A stretch of 64,000 nucleotides of DNA, taken from Syngnathus acus. Lineage: Eukaryota; Chordata; Actinopteri; Syngnathiformes; Syngnathidae. The position numbers were made by a program, and so were the translations under genes. Positions 46,944-61,092 of this stretch are shown in pieces. The first letter of the stretch is position 1, and every line of letters begins with the position of its first letter. The stretch is taken from contig NC_051100.1 of assembly GCF_901709675.1 (NCBI RefSeq), positions 3,970,001 through 4,034,000 of the forward strand. Direction: 5' to 3'. The notes under the pieces are model-generated. The model saw nothing but the letters and a program-made list of their open reading frames with translations. It was not told the DNA's origin and did not search any database.

Positions 46944-48428
46944 GCTCCACACGAAGAGTGTACATGCGCTCCAAAGCATGCATCATTTGCATGAAAGGTG
47001 CGCGTGGAGTCGGAGGTGGAGCCTGGAGGGAGGATCCATTTCCAAGCACGCACGAAACATGCAGCGCTCTAAAAAAATTGAAACGGGTGTCTTCTATGGA
47101 CTTCGGTCTGTTTTTTTTTTTTTTAATAGAGAAATTGTTTTTAAACAGCAAACATTGATGTCGGAACAGTCAGACTGTCTGAGGAATCGTGTAGTTGTGA
47201 AGACTTTTTTTTTTTTTTAACTTCAGGCTGTCAAGAAGAGCATTCCAAAGTCAACAGGTGGCCCTATAAATTCTGAACGTTATTTTTGCCATGCTGACAT
47301 TTGAATGAAGTAAATGCCAATTTCCAGATGGTCTATTACACATACAAATTGTAACCTGGACAATCCCAAACCAGATCCCAAATGTGTTTGGTAGCTGGCA
47401 TGCTGACTAGTTTTCACCAGAATTAACTCAATAAACCTCTGATGCGAGAGAAAAGCCTTGTCGAGGTCGTCAGCCATTTTGATTCCGCTTGACTAGAAGT
47501 TCCTACTGATTTCCAATCAGTTCAATTCTTCATGCGTATATGACTGACTTGACAGAATTGGAAATGTTTAAAGCAGCGGTGTTCAATGGGCGTGGAATTT
47601 AATGCGGCAGTAAATACGTGGTTGATACCAGCCCTTCAAAAACTTGACCTGGGTTAGTCCTCAAGATTGCCTGTCCATAACTCGCCGCCGTGTTTCTTCA
47701 CATTACGGAGGCAAAAAATGCTGATGCGTTATGACAGATGATGCTCGACGGACTCGCCGTGATGACTCCGTATGGACATGATTGGCTTCAGGCTGCGTGC
47801 TGATGGTGGAGCTGAAAATAAAATGGACTTACTACGCTCTCCATAAAGTCTCTACGGCAGTCTTCATTGCTCTCTGCGGTTTGAAACGCTAATCTGTGTT
47901 TGCGACGGCGGCGGTAAAATCTGCAAAATAAAACGTTTGTTTTAGACATTTTAACACCTTGTTCACAGTCGGTGGGATGGTCCTCGCCCTCAGCGGGCTC
48001 CTTGTAGGAATCTGCGTTGAGGCCTTGGCGATTACATAACTTGCGTGGGCAGCCAGGGCCGTGAAATAAGGTGCCGTCTCGGGGGGGGCTCTTTTAAAAC
48101 CAAAGTGATTGCGGCAAGCTTGAATGCGTAAATCTGCTTGGTGTCCACACTGGACAAAAAACACACTGCGCTGTGTTTTGATCATTACGGTCCACTTTTT
48201 TTTTTTTAAGAATCAGGACATAGTAACTCTGACAAATGCAACGTCATTACCCTCATACTGTATCTGTGGTGAGAAAGCAAAGTGTGGAGAGCCTCTGTCC
48301 CCGAGTCTCCAGTCATACCTGACCTGCTTTCTGAGTTTGGTCATGTGATGTTCGCAACCCGAGCCATGTTTAGCCGTTACCTGAACCCTGAGCTACTCTC
48401 ATGACATTTTCAGTCGACAGTAAGTTCC

Positions 48429-48440
48429 AAAATGGCCGCC
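48429..48440 (+). promoter_or_regulatory. YY1-type motif (unit 1; also about 53248 and 58069)
   Basis: AAAATGGCCGCC fits the YY1 consensus AANATGGCSGC. It sits in a block ending GAGTGGACTTCCCCTTTAA that may itself be a repeat, so function is uncertain. Confidence 0.3.
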
Positions 48441-49155
48441 CCCTGAGATTGGCGAAAATGGCTCATTTTGCGGCTTAATTCATATTCCACAAATGTAATC
48501 TACTGTTTTTCGTATAGTCCGCCTCACATAGAACATCTAATTGTACGGAATATCTATGAGTGGACTTCCCCTTTAAATCCTATTCATCCATTAATCGAAA
48601 AAACACATGACATAATTGATTCTTAAAATATTTGTGTTATGAAACCTTTAATTTGAATTACTAATGAGTCATCAGGACGGCATGGAGGCAAACCTGTACG
48701 TACAGCATTTACCGATACAACGGGGGAATGCCTCGGCATCAAAGCATAGCGCCGTATCTATTTTCTACCGACATATATCAACGCCTAGTTATTCAAAATA
48801 TGCTTAAATGAAACTTGGCAAGGCAATCCGTAGCACGAGTTCTGTCGTTGTCATGTATAGGTCTGGCGTGCATACCTGTTTTTTTGTTTCTGTTTTCTTT
48901 TTAATACATAAAGGTCCATGGGAAGAGGGAATATTTTTAAAGCCACCACTCACTGGCTGTGTCAATAATTTCCAGGAATGATTATTTTAGACACAATGGC
49001 ATCCATGCGAGGCTCACGTTTTACGCCGATTTCCATCTTGAAAAGCCTCCAACTTTTCTCTCATGGGTCGGAACACGTTGTGGGCAATTTGCCACACCTC
49101 CTGCAACTGTGGATTATTTGAAGCCCGGCGCCTGGCGCTGCGACAGCTGCCTGAT

Positions 49156-49179
49156 GGGGTATGGTGGGGTGGGGTGGGG
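49156..49179 (+). other. G-quadruplex motif (unit 1; also 53976-53999 and 58796-58819)
   Basis: Four GGGG tracts separated by TATGGT, T and T, which satisfies the G4 rule. Present once per triplication unit. Confidence 0.75.
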
Positions 49180-50235
49180 TGGAGGCGGCTCGTGCGCCAC
49201 TGTCTTGACAGCCGGCCGTAACGTGCGTCTCCCATTGAACAAAAAACACCATTGAGCTTTGTAAAAGGTCACAAAGCAACACAAGAGAATCAGCTGATCC
49301 TCACTTGAGGGGCTTCACTAAGACACGGACCACATACGGGCACAAGAGAGGCAAAGGAAGTTTAATCGATCATGTGTTTGTCACCAGGAAGCTGAAAGGG
49401 ACCATTTTTTATTTTCTGTATTTTTCCCAGGGAGTCACAGAATGATTTCACTTGTTTTGTTTTACAACCGCAGTAATCATTTCATCTGCAATAAATAATA
49501 CACAAATCTAAAAAACAAAGATGTGATAACTAGTTGCTCCATTCTGAACGTCACATGACCAAACCCTGAAAACAGGTTAGTGAGATTTGCTGGAAGGAAG
49601 CCCAACATCGGTTTTGTCAAATGTGGAAGCTGCTTACGCATTTACCGGATTGGACAAATTTCCTTACACAGGCATTCGCAAACATTTAACAGCTAATAGC
49701 ACCTAGAAAGATGTGTAGTCTGATACTTCAGTTCTAGAAAGTATATTTAATAATATTGTAGATTACTGTTATATCACACAGTTTAAATATAAGCACTGCA
49801 CTCATTCAGTAATGATTCCAAAAAATGAAATGTCAAGACGCTGCTTTCACCGGGATACATGCTAGCTAAAATTGACACATTTTTCAGGCTTGAGGAAACT
49901 CCCAGAAAGTCGATTGAATCAAAACTGAGCATAATCATCTTTCTCAAGGCGGATTATTTCCTTCTGTTAAATACACCCAATGCTGCAGCCTGTAAGTGTG
50001 TGACGCATGCAGATCCAGTTTCACTTTTGATTTCAGAAGGATTAACATGCCTTAAAACAAGAGTCACTTGAGCTCAGTGATTTAATTAGGCAGAACTATG
50101 AGGATGGAGCACTTAGATATCTTAGCATGGTTGATGTAGCATAGACTGACATTAAAGAATCGTCCTACAGGCCTTGCAATCATTTACCTTTTTTTTTTTT
50201 AAGTACATAATTGTATTGGATGACGTGGTTGGAAA

Positions 50236-50323
50236 CTAGACCGGGGTGTTTACACCGCCTCCCAAGTGTCATGGAACAACTAGTCCGGGGTGTTTACATC
50301 GCCTCCCAAGTGTCATAGAACAA
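50236..50323. repeat. 44-bp direct repeat with forkhead-type motifs (unit 1 copy)
   Basis: Two copies of CCGGGGTGTTTACA(C/T)CGCC followed by TCCCAAGTGTCAT, period 44 bp. Each has TGTTTAC, a forkhead core. Repeated at 55056-55143 and 59876-59963, so six copies in the window. Confidence 0.85.
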
Positions 50324-51863
50324 TGCATGTACTGTATGACTGAGATCATTATCATGTTTAAAAGTGATTGGCTGTTTGGTTTTGGGTCCAAACTGATTCC
50401 ATTTGGGCCAATCACATTGACCTATGTAGAAATTAGAGTCAGTCTTCACCCGGTACAAACTGAGCTGAGATCCAAATCCAGATTCAGCAAACTGCAAGAC
50501 ATTTATGCTAACCCCTAGCGCATATCAGTGACCCAAAACTTTTGACCGTGTCAACCCAGCGCATACCACTAGCATTACAACGCATTTGCACGGTGTCGTA
50601 CGGTGCAGCTGTTTGTAGTCGACCCCATTGTTAGCGCGCTATTCTAAACTGTTTACACCAATATAGAGCCTGTAAAGTGTGTGGGCGAGACCGTGTCGGA
50701 ATGTGAACCGGCGTGGGGCGTAAACAAAGCGTGAATAAATGCGACATTTATCATCAGTGATAAGTGCGGCCATCAAGCTTGGCTGAAATGCATAATTAAA
50801 GCGCTTAGCGCGTATTTATTAGCACGCGGCGGCGACTCCGACGCTTCCTGTCTTGATGTGCTAATAAGTGTAGCATCAGTGTGCCGCTGGACACGTTGCA
50901 GGTATTCGTTTCTTTTTTGTGACACCTCTTCCTCTTAGGTGACTCTCAATTGTCCCATCTTCAACGCCAGTCGCCAAAAATCGTATCGATTTTTTGAAGG
51001 CCGGCTGACACAAGATGGACGACATTTACTGCAGTTAAAAGTCGAGGTAGTGAGAAGGAGTTTTCAGCTCTGCTTAGCGTCAGCTTTTCAGAGCGGGAAC
51101 TCGACTGTTATTTTTTAATAGCGTTTCTGTCACTTCTAATCACAACCAGGCCTTTTGCCCATTACACTATAATAAAAAAAATTAAAGATTGTTTCTATAC
51201 ACCAGCCATATTGGTAAATGATTTGTTTTCCCAGTGCTGTCCTCCAGCACTATTTTAAGCTAAAGTCGCAATGCTTAGATGTTACAAATTCCTTCACTGC
51301 CTTTTCCCCTCAAACACAAATCACTACAACCTCAAAACCAAAAAAAAGTCCTGCCAACGACAACTTTACAAGACTTAAGTATACAAATGATAAACTTTGG
51401 TACATTGTGTAACTACTGGCAAATGCACCTGGAAAGTATCTTTTTAAAATCGCAGCCATGGCGAGCTTGTCAGCAAGGTGAAGGCCGCACAGTGACACAG
51501 CTGGCTGACAGCTCGCCTCCTCCTCGATACAAATGAGCTCCGTCTTCCATCCTCCCGCTGCCCCGCCCGCTTTCACGACAACGACGACTGCTGCGCCCAT
51601 GTCACTCTTGGTTAAACACCATTCTGTCAAATTAATGTTGATAGTCTCGCTAGTCGCTCTGCCTTTTTCCTCGTCTGGGATTTTCCACGGCAGTGTCCAT
51701 TATCAGCTACAATTTGGGATGAGGCTGCGCAGAGTGTCTCGTTCACCATTCTTTTCTTTTTTTCATTTTCCATTTGTTGCGTTAACAGATGCTCCATCAC
51801 ACGCTCGCACGCTCGGCTGAGCGAGTACGAAGCCGCCCAAATTTATGAGCTGTCACCGTCACC

Positions 51864-54800
51864 GATCCATTTCCAAGCACGCACGAAACATGCAGGGCTC
51901 TAAAAAATTGAAACGGGTGTCTTCTATGGACTTCGGTCTTTTTTTTTAATAGAGAAATTGTTTTTAAACAGCAAACATTGATGTCGGAACAGTCAGACTG
52001 TCTGAGGAATCGTGTAGTTGTAAAGATTTTTTTTTTTTAACTTCAGGCTGTCAAGAAGAGCATTCCAAAGTCAACAGGTGGCCCTATAAATTCTGAACGT
52101 TATTTTTGCCATGCTGACATTTGAATGAAGTAAATGCCAATTTCCAGATGGTCTATTACACATACAAATTGTAACCTGGACAATCCCAAACCAGATCCCA
52201 AATGTGTTTGGTAGCTGGCATGCTGACTAGTTTTCACCAGAATTAACTCAATAAACCTCTGATGCGAGAGAAAAGCCTTGTCGAGGTCGTCAGCCATTTT
52301 GATTCCGCTTGACTAGAAGTTCCTACTGATTTCCAATCAGTTCAATTCTTCATGCGTATATGACTGACTTGACAGAATTGGAAATGTTTAAAGCAGCGGT
52401 GTTCAATGGGCGTGGAATTTAATGCGGCAGTAAATACGTGGTTGATACCAGCCCTTCAAAAACTTGACCTGGGTTAGTCCTCAAGATTGCCTGTCCATAA
52501 CTCGCCGCCGTGTTTCTTCACATTACGGAGGCAAAAAATGCTGATGCGTTATGACAGATGATGCTCGACGGACTCGCCGTGATGACTCCGTATGGACATG
52601 ATTGGCTTCAGGCTGCGTGCTGATGGTGGAGCTGAAAATAAAATGGACTTACTACGCTCTCCATAAAGTCTCTACGGCAGTCTTCATTGCTCTCTGCGGT
52701 TTGAAACGCTAATCTGTGTTTGCGACGGCGGCGGTAAAATCTGCAAAATAAAACGTTTGTTTTAGACATTTTAACACCTTGTTCACAGTCGGTGGGATGG
52801 TCCTCGCCCTCAGCGGGCTCCTTGTAGGAATCTGCGTTGAGGCCTTGGCGATTACATAACTTGCGTGGGCAGCCAGGGCCGTGAAATAAGGTGCCGTCTC
52901 GGGGGGGGCTCTTTTAAAACCAAAGTGATTGCGGCAAGCTTGAATGCGTAAATCTGCTTGGTGTCCACACTGGACAAAAAACACACTGCGCTGTGTTTTG
53001 ATCATTACGGTCCACTTTTTTTTTTTAAGAATCAGGACATAGTAACTCTGACAAATGCAACGTCATTACCCTCATACTGTATCTGTGGTGAGAAAGCAAA
53101 GTGTGGAGAGCCTCTGTCCCCGAGTCTCCAGTCATACCTGACCTGCTTTCTGAGTTTGGTCATGTGATGTTCGCAACCCGAGCCATGTTTAGCCGTTACC
53201 TGAACCCTGAGCTACTCTCATGACATTTTCAGTCGACAGTAAGTTCCAAAATGGCCGCCCCCTGAGATTGGCGAAAATGGCTCATTTTGCGGCTTAATTC
53301 ATATTCCACAAATGTAATCTACTGTTTTTCGTATAGTCCGCCTCACATAGAACATCTAATTGTACGGAATATCTATGAGTGGACTTCCCCTTTAAATCCT
53401 ATTCATCCATTAATCGAAAAAAACACATGACATAATTGATTCTTAAAATATTTGTGTTATGAAACCTTTAATTTGAATTACTAATGAGTCATCAGGACGG
53501 CATGGAGGCAAACCTGTACGTACAGCATTTACCGATACAACGGGGGAATGCCTCGGCATCAAAGCATAGCGCCGTATCTATTTTCTACCGACATATATCA
53601 ACGCCTAGTTATTCAAAATATGCTTAAATGAAACTTGGCAAGGCAATCCGTAGCACGAGTTCTGTCGTTGTCATGTATAGGTCTGGCGTGCATACCTGTT
53701 TTTTTGTTTCTGTTTTCTTTTTAATACATAAAGGTCCATGGGAAGAGGGAATATTTTTAAAGCCACCACTCACTGGCTGTGTCAATAATTTCCAGGAATG
53801 ATTATTTTAGACACAATGGCATCCATGCGAGGCTCACGTTTTACGCCGATTTCCATCTTGAAAAGCCTCCAACTTTTCTCTCATGGGTCGGAACACGTTG
53901 TGGGCAATTTGCCACACCTCCTGCAACTGTGGATTATTTGAAGCCCGGCGCCTGGCGCTGCGACAGCTGCCTGATGGGGTATGGTGGGGTGGGGTGGGGT
54001 GGAGGCGGCTCGTGCGCCACTGTCTTGACAGCCGGCCGTAACGTGCGTCTCCCATTGAACAAAAAACACCATTGAGCTTTGTAAAAGGTCACAAAGCAAC
54101 ACAAGAGAATCAGCTGATCCTCACTTGAGGGGCTTCACTAAGACACGGACCACATACGGGCACAAGAGAGGCAAAGGAAGTTTAATCGATCATGTGTTTG
54201 TCACCAGGAAGCTGAAAGGGACCATTTTTTATTTTCTGTATTTTTCCCAGGGAGTCACAGAATGATTTCACTTGTTTTGTTTTACAACCGCAGTAATCAT
54301 TTCATCTGCAATAAATAATACACAAATCTAAAAAACAAAGATGTGATAACTAGTTGCTCCATTCTGAACGTCACATGACCAAACCCTGAAAACAGGTTAG
54401 TGAGATTTGCTGGAAGGAAGCCCAACATCGGTTTTGTCAAATGTGGAAGCTGCTTACGCATTTACCGGATTGGACAAATTTCCTTACACAGGCATTCGCA
54501 AACATTTAACAGCTAATAGCACCTAGAAAGATGTGTAGTCTGATACTTCAGTTCTAGAAAGTATATTTAATAATATTGTAGATTACTGTTATATCACACA
54601 GTTTAAATATAAGCACTGCACTCATTCAGTAATGATTCCAAAAAATGAAATGTCAAGACGCTGCTTTCACCGGGATACATGCTAGCTAAAATTGACACAT
54701 TTTTCAGGCTTGAGGAAACTCCCAGAAAGTCGATTGAATCAAAACTGAGCATAATCATCTTTCTCAAGGCGGATTATTTCCTTCTGTTAAATACACCCAA

Positions 54801-56683
54801 TGCTGCAGCCTGTAAGTGTGTGACGCATGCAGATCCAGTTTCACTTTTGATTTCAGAAGGATTAACATGCCTTAAAACAAGAGTCACTTGAGCTCAGTGA
54901 TTTAATTAGGCAGAACTATGAGGATGGAGCACTTAGATATCTTAGCATGGTTGATGTAGCATAGACTGACATTAAAGAATCGTCCTACAGGCCTTGCAAT
55001 CATTTACCTTTTTTTTTTTTAAGTACATAATTGTATTGGATGACGTGGTTGGAAACTAGACCGGGGTGTTTACACCGCCTCCCAAGTGTCATGGAACAAC
55101 TAGTCCGGGGTGTTTACATCGCCTCCCAAGTGTCATAGAACAATGCATGTACTGTATGACTGAGATCATTATCATGTTTAAAAGTGATTGGCTGTTTGGT
55201 TTTGGGTCCAAACTGATTCCATTTGGGCCAATCACATTGACCTATGTAGAAATTAGAGTCAGTCTTCACCCGGTACAAACTGAGCTGAGATCCAAATCCA
55301 GATTCAGCAAACTGCAAGACATTTATGCTAACCCCTAGCGCATATCAGTGACCCAAAACTTTTGACCGTGTCAACCCAGCGCATACCACTAGCATTACAA
55401 CGCATCTGCACGGTGTCGTACGGTGCAGCTGTTTGTAGTCGACCCCATTGTTAGCGCGCTATTCTAAACTGTTTACACCAATATAGAGCCTGTAAAGTGT
55501 GTGGGCGAGACCGTGTCGGAATGTGAACCGGCGTGGGGCGTAAACAAAGCGTGAATAAATGCGACATTTATCATCAGTGATAAGTGCGGCCATCAAGCTT
55601 GGCTGAAATGCATAATTAAAGCGCTTAGCGCGTATTTATTAGCACGCGGCGGCGACTCCGACGCTTCCTGTCTTGATGTGCTAATAAGTGTAGCATCAGT
55701 GTGCCGCTGGACACGTTGCAGGTATTCGTTTCTTTTTTGTGACACCTCTTCCTCTTAGGTGACTCTCAATTGTCCCATCTTCAACGCCAGTCGCCAAAAA
55801 TCGTATCGATTTTTTGAAGGCCGGCTGACACAAGATGGACGACATTTACTGCAGTTAAAAGTCGAGGTAGTGAGAAGGAGTTTTCAGCTCTGCTTAGCGT
55901 CAGCTTTTCAGAGCGGGAACTCGACTGTTATTTTTTAATAGCGTTTCTGTCACTTCTAATCACAACCAGGCCTTTTGCCCATTACACTATAATAAAAAAA
56001 ATTAAAGATTGTTTCTATACACCAGCCATATTGGTAAATGATTTGTTTTCCCAGTGCTGTCCTCCAGCACTATTTTAAGCTAAAGTCGCAATGCTTAGAT
56101 GTTACAAATTCCTTCACTGCCTTTTCCCCTCAAACACAAATCACTACAACCTCAAAACCAAAAAAAAGTCCTGCCAACGACAACTTTACAAGACTTAAGT
56201 ATACAAATGATAAACTTTGGTACATTGTGTAACTACTGGCAAATGCACCTGGAAAGTATCTTTTTAAAATCGCAGCCATGGCGAGCTTGTCAGCAAGGTG
56301 AAGGCCGCACAGTGACACAGCTGGCTGACAGCTCGCCTCCTCCTCGATACAAATGAGCTCCGTCTTCCATCCTCCCGCTGCCCCGCCCGCTTTCACGACA
56401 ACGACGACTGCTGCGCCCATGTCACTCTTGGTTAAACACCATTCTGTCAAATTAATGTTGATAGTCTCGCTAGTCGCTCTGCCTTTTTCCTCGTCTGGGA
56501 TTTTCCACGGCAGTGTCCATTATCAGCTACAATTTGGGATGAGGCTGCGCAGAGTGTCTCGTTCACCATTCTTTTCTTTTTTTCATTTTCCATTTGTTGC
56601 GTTAACAGATGCTCCATCACACGCTCGCACGCTCGGCTGAGCGAGTACGAAGCCGCCCAAATTTATGAGCTGTCACCGTCACC
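51864..56683. repeat. Tandem triplication, unit 2 (4820 bp)
   Basis: Nearly identical to unit 3 over the left part and to unit 1 at the right end (lacks the 864-bp segment). The junction CACCGATCC with unit 1 shares at most one base with both flanks, so the original duplication joined without long homology. Confidence 0.97.
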
Positions 56684-59600
56684 GATCCATTTCCAAGCAC
56701 GCACGAAACATGCAGGGCTCTAAAAAATTGAAACGGGTGTCTTCTATGGACTTCGGTCTTTTTTTTTAATAGAGAAATTGTTTTTAAACAGCAAACATTG
56801 ATGTCGGAACAGTCAGACTGTCTGAGGAATCGTGTAGTTGTAAAGATTTTTTTTTTTTAACTTCAGGCTGTCAAGAAGAGCATTCCAAAGTCAACAGGTG
56901 GCCCTATAAATTCTGAACGTTATTTTTGCCATGCTGACATTTGAATGAAGTAAATGCCAATTTCCAGATGGTCTATTACACATACAAATTGTAACCTGGA
57001 CAATCCCAAACCAGATCCCAAATGTGTTTGGTAGCTGGCATGCTGACTAGTTTTCACCAGAATTAACTCAATAAACCTCTGATGCGAGAGAAAAGCCTTG
57101 TCGAGGTCGTCAGCCATTTTGATTCCGCTTGACTAGAAGTTCCTACTGATTTCCAATCAGTTCAATTCTTCATGCGTATATGACTGACTTGACAGAATTG
57201 GAAATGTTTAAAGCAGCGGTGTTCAATGGGCGTGGAATTTAATGCGGCAGTAAATACGTGGTTGATACCAGCCCTTCAAAAACTTGACCTGGGTTAGTCC
57301 TCAAGATTGCCTGTCCATAACTCGCCGCCGTGTTTCTTCACATTACGGAGGCAAAAAATGCTGATGCGTTATGACAGATGATGCTCGACGGACTCGCCGT
57401 GATGACTCCGTATGGACATGATTGGCTTCAGGCTGCGTGCTGATGGTGGAGCTGAAAATAAAATGGACTTACTACGCTCTCCATAAAGTCTCTACGGCAG
57501 TCTTCATTGCTCTCTGCGGTTTGAAACGCTAATCTGTGTTTGCGACGGCGGCGGTAAAATCTGCAAAATAAAACGTTTGTTTTAGACATTTTAACACCTT
57601 GTTCACAGTCGGTGGGATGGTCCTCGCCCTCAGCGGGCTCCTTGTAGGAATCTGCGTTGAGGCCTTGGCGATTACATAACTTGCGTGGGCAGCCAGGGCC
57701 GTGAAATAAGGTGCCGTCTCGGGGGGGGCTCTTTTAAAACCAAAGTGATTGCGGCAAGCTTGAATGCGTAAATCTGCTTGGTGTCCACACTGGACAAAAA
57801 ACACACTGCGCTGTGTTTTGATCATTACGGTCCACTTTTTTTTTTTTAAGAATCAGGACATAGTAACTCTGACAAATGCAACGTCATTACCCTCATACTG
57901 TATCTGTGGTGAGAAAGCAAAGTGTGGAGAGCCTCTGTCCCCGAGTCTCCAGTCATACCTGACCTGCTTTCTGAGTTTGGTCATGTGATGTTCGCAACCC
58001 GAGCCATGTTTAGCCGTTACCTGAACCCTGAGCTACTCTCATGACATTTTCAGTCGACAGTAAGTTCCAAAATGGCCGCCCCCTGAGATTGGCGAAAATG
58101 GCTCATTTTGCGGCTTAATTCATATTCCACAAATGTAATCTACTGTTTTTCGTATAGTCCGCCTCACATAGAACATCTAATTGTACGGAATATCTATGAG
58201 TGGACTTCCCCTTTAAATCCTATTCATCCATTAATCGAAAAAACACATGACATAATTGATTCTTAAAATATTTGTGTTATGAAACCTTTAATTTGAATTA
58301 CTAATGAGTCATCAGGACGGCATGGAGGCAAACCTGTACGTACAGCATTTACCGATACAACGGGGGAATGCCTCGGCATCAAAGCATAGCGCCGTATCTA
58401 TTTTCTACCGACATATATCAACGCCTAGTTATTCAAAATATGCTTAAATGAAACTTGGCAAGGCAATCCGTAGCACGAGTTCTGTCGTTGTCATGTATAG
58501 GTCTGGCGTGCATACCTGTTTTTTTGTTTCTGTTTTCTTTTTAATACATAAAGGTCCATGGGAAGAGGGAATATTTTTAAAGCCACCACTCACTGGCTGT
58601 GTCAATAATTTCCAGGAATGATTATTTTAGACACAATGGCATCCATGCGAGGCTCACGTTTTACGCCGATTTCCATCTTGAAAAGCCTCCAACTTTTCTC
58701 TCATGGGTCGGAACACGTTGTGGGCAATTTGCCACACCTCCTGCAACTGTGGATTATTTGAAGCCCGGCGCCTGGCGCTGCGACAGCTGCCTGATGGGGT
58801 ATGGTGGGGTGGGGTGGGGTGGAGGCGGCTCGTGCGCCACTGTCTTGACAGCCGGCCGTAACGTGCGTCTCCCATTGAACAAAAAACACCATTGAGCTTT
58901 GTAAAAGGTCACAAAGCAACACAAGAGAATCAGCTGATCCTCACTTGAGGGGCTTCACTAAGACACGGACCACATACGGGCACAAGAGAGGCAAAGGAAG
59001 TTTAATCGATCATGTGTTTGTCACCAGGAAGCTGAAAGGGACCATTTTTTATTTTCTGTATTTTTCCCAGGGAGTCACAGAATGATTTCACTTGTTTTGT
59101 TTTACAACCGCAGTAATCATTTCATCTGCAATAAATAATACACAAATCTAAAAAACAAAGATGTGATAACTAGTTGCTCCATTCTGAACGTCACATGACC
59201 AAACCCTGAAAACAGGTTAGTGAGATTTGCTGGAAGGAAGCCCAACATCGGTTTTGTCAAATGTGGAAGCTGCTTACGCATTTACCGGATTGGACAAATT
59301 TCCTTACACAGGCATTCGCAAACATTTAACAGCTAATAGCACCTAGAAAGATGTGTAGTCTGATACTTCAGTTCTAGAAAGTATATTTAATAATATTGTA
59401 GATTACTGTTATATCACACAGTTTAAATATAAGCACTGCACTCATTCAGTAATGATTCCAAAAAATGAAATGTCAAGACGCTGCTTTCACCGGGATACAT
59501 GCTAGCTAAAATTGACACATTTTTCAGGCTTGAGGAAACTCCCAGAAAGTCGATTGAATCAAAACTGAGCATAATCATCTTTCTCAAGGCGGATTATTTC

Positions 59601-61092
59601 CTTCTGTTAAATACACCCAATGCTGCAGCCTGTAAGTGTGTGACGCATGCAGATCCAGTTTCACTTTTGATTTCAGAAGGATTAACATGCCTTAAAACAA
59701 GAGTCACTTGAGCTCAGTGATTTAATTAGGCAGAACTATGAGGATGGAGCACTTAGATATCTTAGCATGGTTGATGTAGCATAGACTGACATTAAAGAAT
59801 CGTCCTACAGGCCTTGCAATCATTTACCTTTTTTTTTTTTAAGTACATAATTGTATTGGATGACGTGGTTGGAAACTAGACCGGGGTGTTTACACCGCCT
59901 CCCAAGTGTCATGGAACAACTAGTCCGGGGTGTTTACATCGCCTCCCAAGTGTCATAGAACAATGCATGTACTGTATGACTGAGATCATTATCATGTTTA
60001 AAAGTGATTGGCTGTTTGGTTTTGGGTCCAAACTGATTCCATTTGGGCCAATCACATTGACCTATGTAGAAATTAGAGTCAGTCTTCACCCGGTACAAAC
60101 TGAGCTGAGATCCAAATCCAGATTCAGCAAACTGCAAGACATTTATGCTAACCCCTAGCGCATATCAGTGACCCAAAACTTTTGACCGTGTCAACCCAGC
60201 GCATACCACTAGCATTACAACGCATCTGCACGGTGTCGTACGGTGCAGCTGTTTGTAGTCGACCCCATTGTTAGCGCGCTATTCTAAACTGTTTACACCA
60301 ATATAGAGCCTGTAAAGTGTGTGGGCGAGACCGTGTCGGAATGTGAACCGGCGTGGGGCGTAAACAAAGCGTGAATAAATGCGACATTTATCATCAGTGA
60401 TAAGTGCGGCCATCAAGCTTGGCTGAAATGCATAATTAAAGCGCTTAGCGCGTATTTATTAGCACGCGGCGGCGACTCCGACGCTTCCTGTCTTGATGTG
60501 CTAATAAGTGTAGCATCAGTGTGCCGCTGGACACGTTGCAGGTATTCGTTTCTTTTTTGTGACACCTCTTCCTCTTAGGTGACTCTCAATTGTCCCATCT
60601 TCAACGCCAGTCGCCAAAAATCGTATCGATTTTTTGAAGGCCGGCTGACACAAGATGGACGACATTTACTGCAGTTAAAAGTCGAGGTAGTGAGAAGGAG
60701 TTTTCAGCTCTGCTTAGCGTCAGCTTTTCAGAGCGGGAACTCGACTGTTATTTTTTAATAGCGTTTCTGTCACTTCTAATCACAACCAGGCCTTTTGCCC
60801 ATTACACTATAATAAAAAAAATTAAAGATTGTTTCTATACACCAGCCATATTGGTAAATGATTTGTTTTCCCAGTGCTGTCCTCCAGCACTATTTTAAGC
60901 TAAAGTCGCAATGCTTAGATGTTACAAATTCCTTCACTGCCTTTTCCCCTCAAACACAAATCACTACAACCTCAAAACCAAAAAAAAGTCCTGCCAACGA
61001 CAACTTTACAAGACTTAAGTATACAAATGATAAACTTTGGTACATTGTGTAACTACTGGCAAATGCACCTGGAAAGTATCTTTTTAAAATCG

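Larger units (their letters stand above)
47033..51863. repeat. Tandem triplication, unit 1 (4831 bp)
   Basis: First of three direct copies. It starts GATCCATTTCCAAGCACG and ends GAGCTGTCACCGTCACC. It differs from units 2 and 3 by longer homopolymers and a few substitutions (GCAGCGCTCT versus GCAGGGCTCT near the left end; CGCATTTGCA versus CGCATCTGCA at 50581). No exon supported. It contains a 44-bp direct repeat, a G4 motif and a YY1-type motif. Confidence 0.97.

Noticed and set aside
47280-47477. 65-codon minus-strand ORF starting MADDLDKAFLSHQ, with a fair Kozak context, repeated in each unit
   Set aside because: A GTGAAA donor after IELIL makes it look like a first exon, but no downstream exon in phase was found, the protein is not recognised, and it recurs only because the unit is triplicated.
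48959-49255. 98-codon plus ORF in each triplication unit (also 53779 and 58599)
   Set aside because: Overlapping ORFs exist on the other strand, it includes a GGGGT simple repeat (GYGGVGWGGGG), and there is no domain. Identity between copies reflects recent duplication, not selection.
51310-51630. 106-codon minus ORF in the triplication units
   Set aside because: Low-complexity Val/Ala run from GAC/GTC repeats, with a shadow ORF on the other strand. In unit 3 the frame is changed by the 864-bp block, so the product is not maintained.
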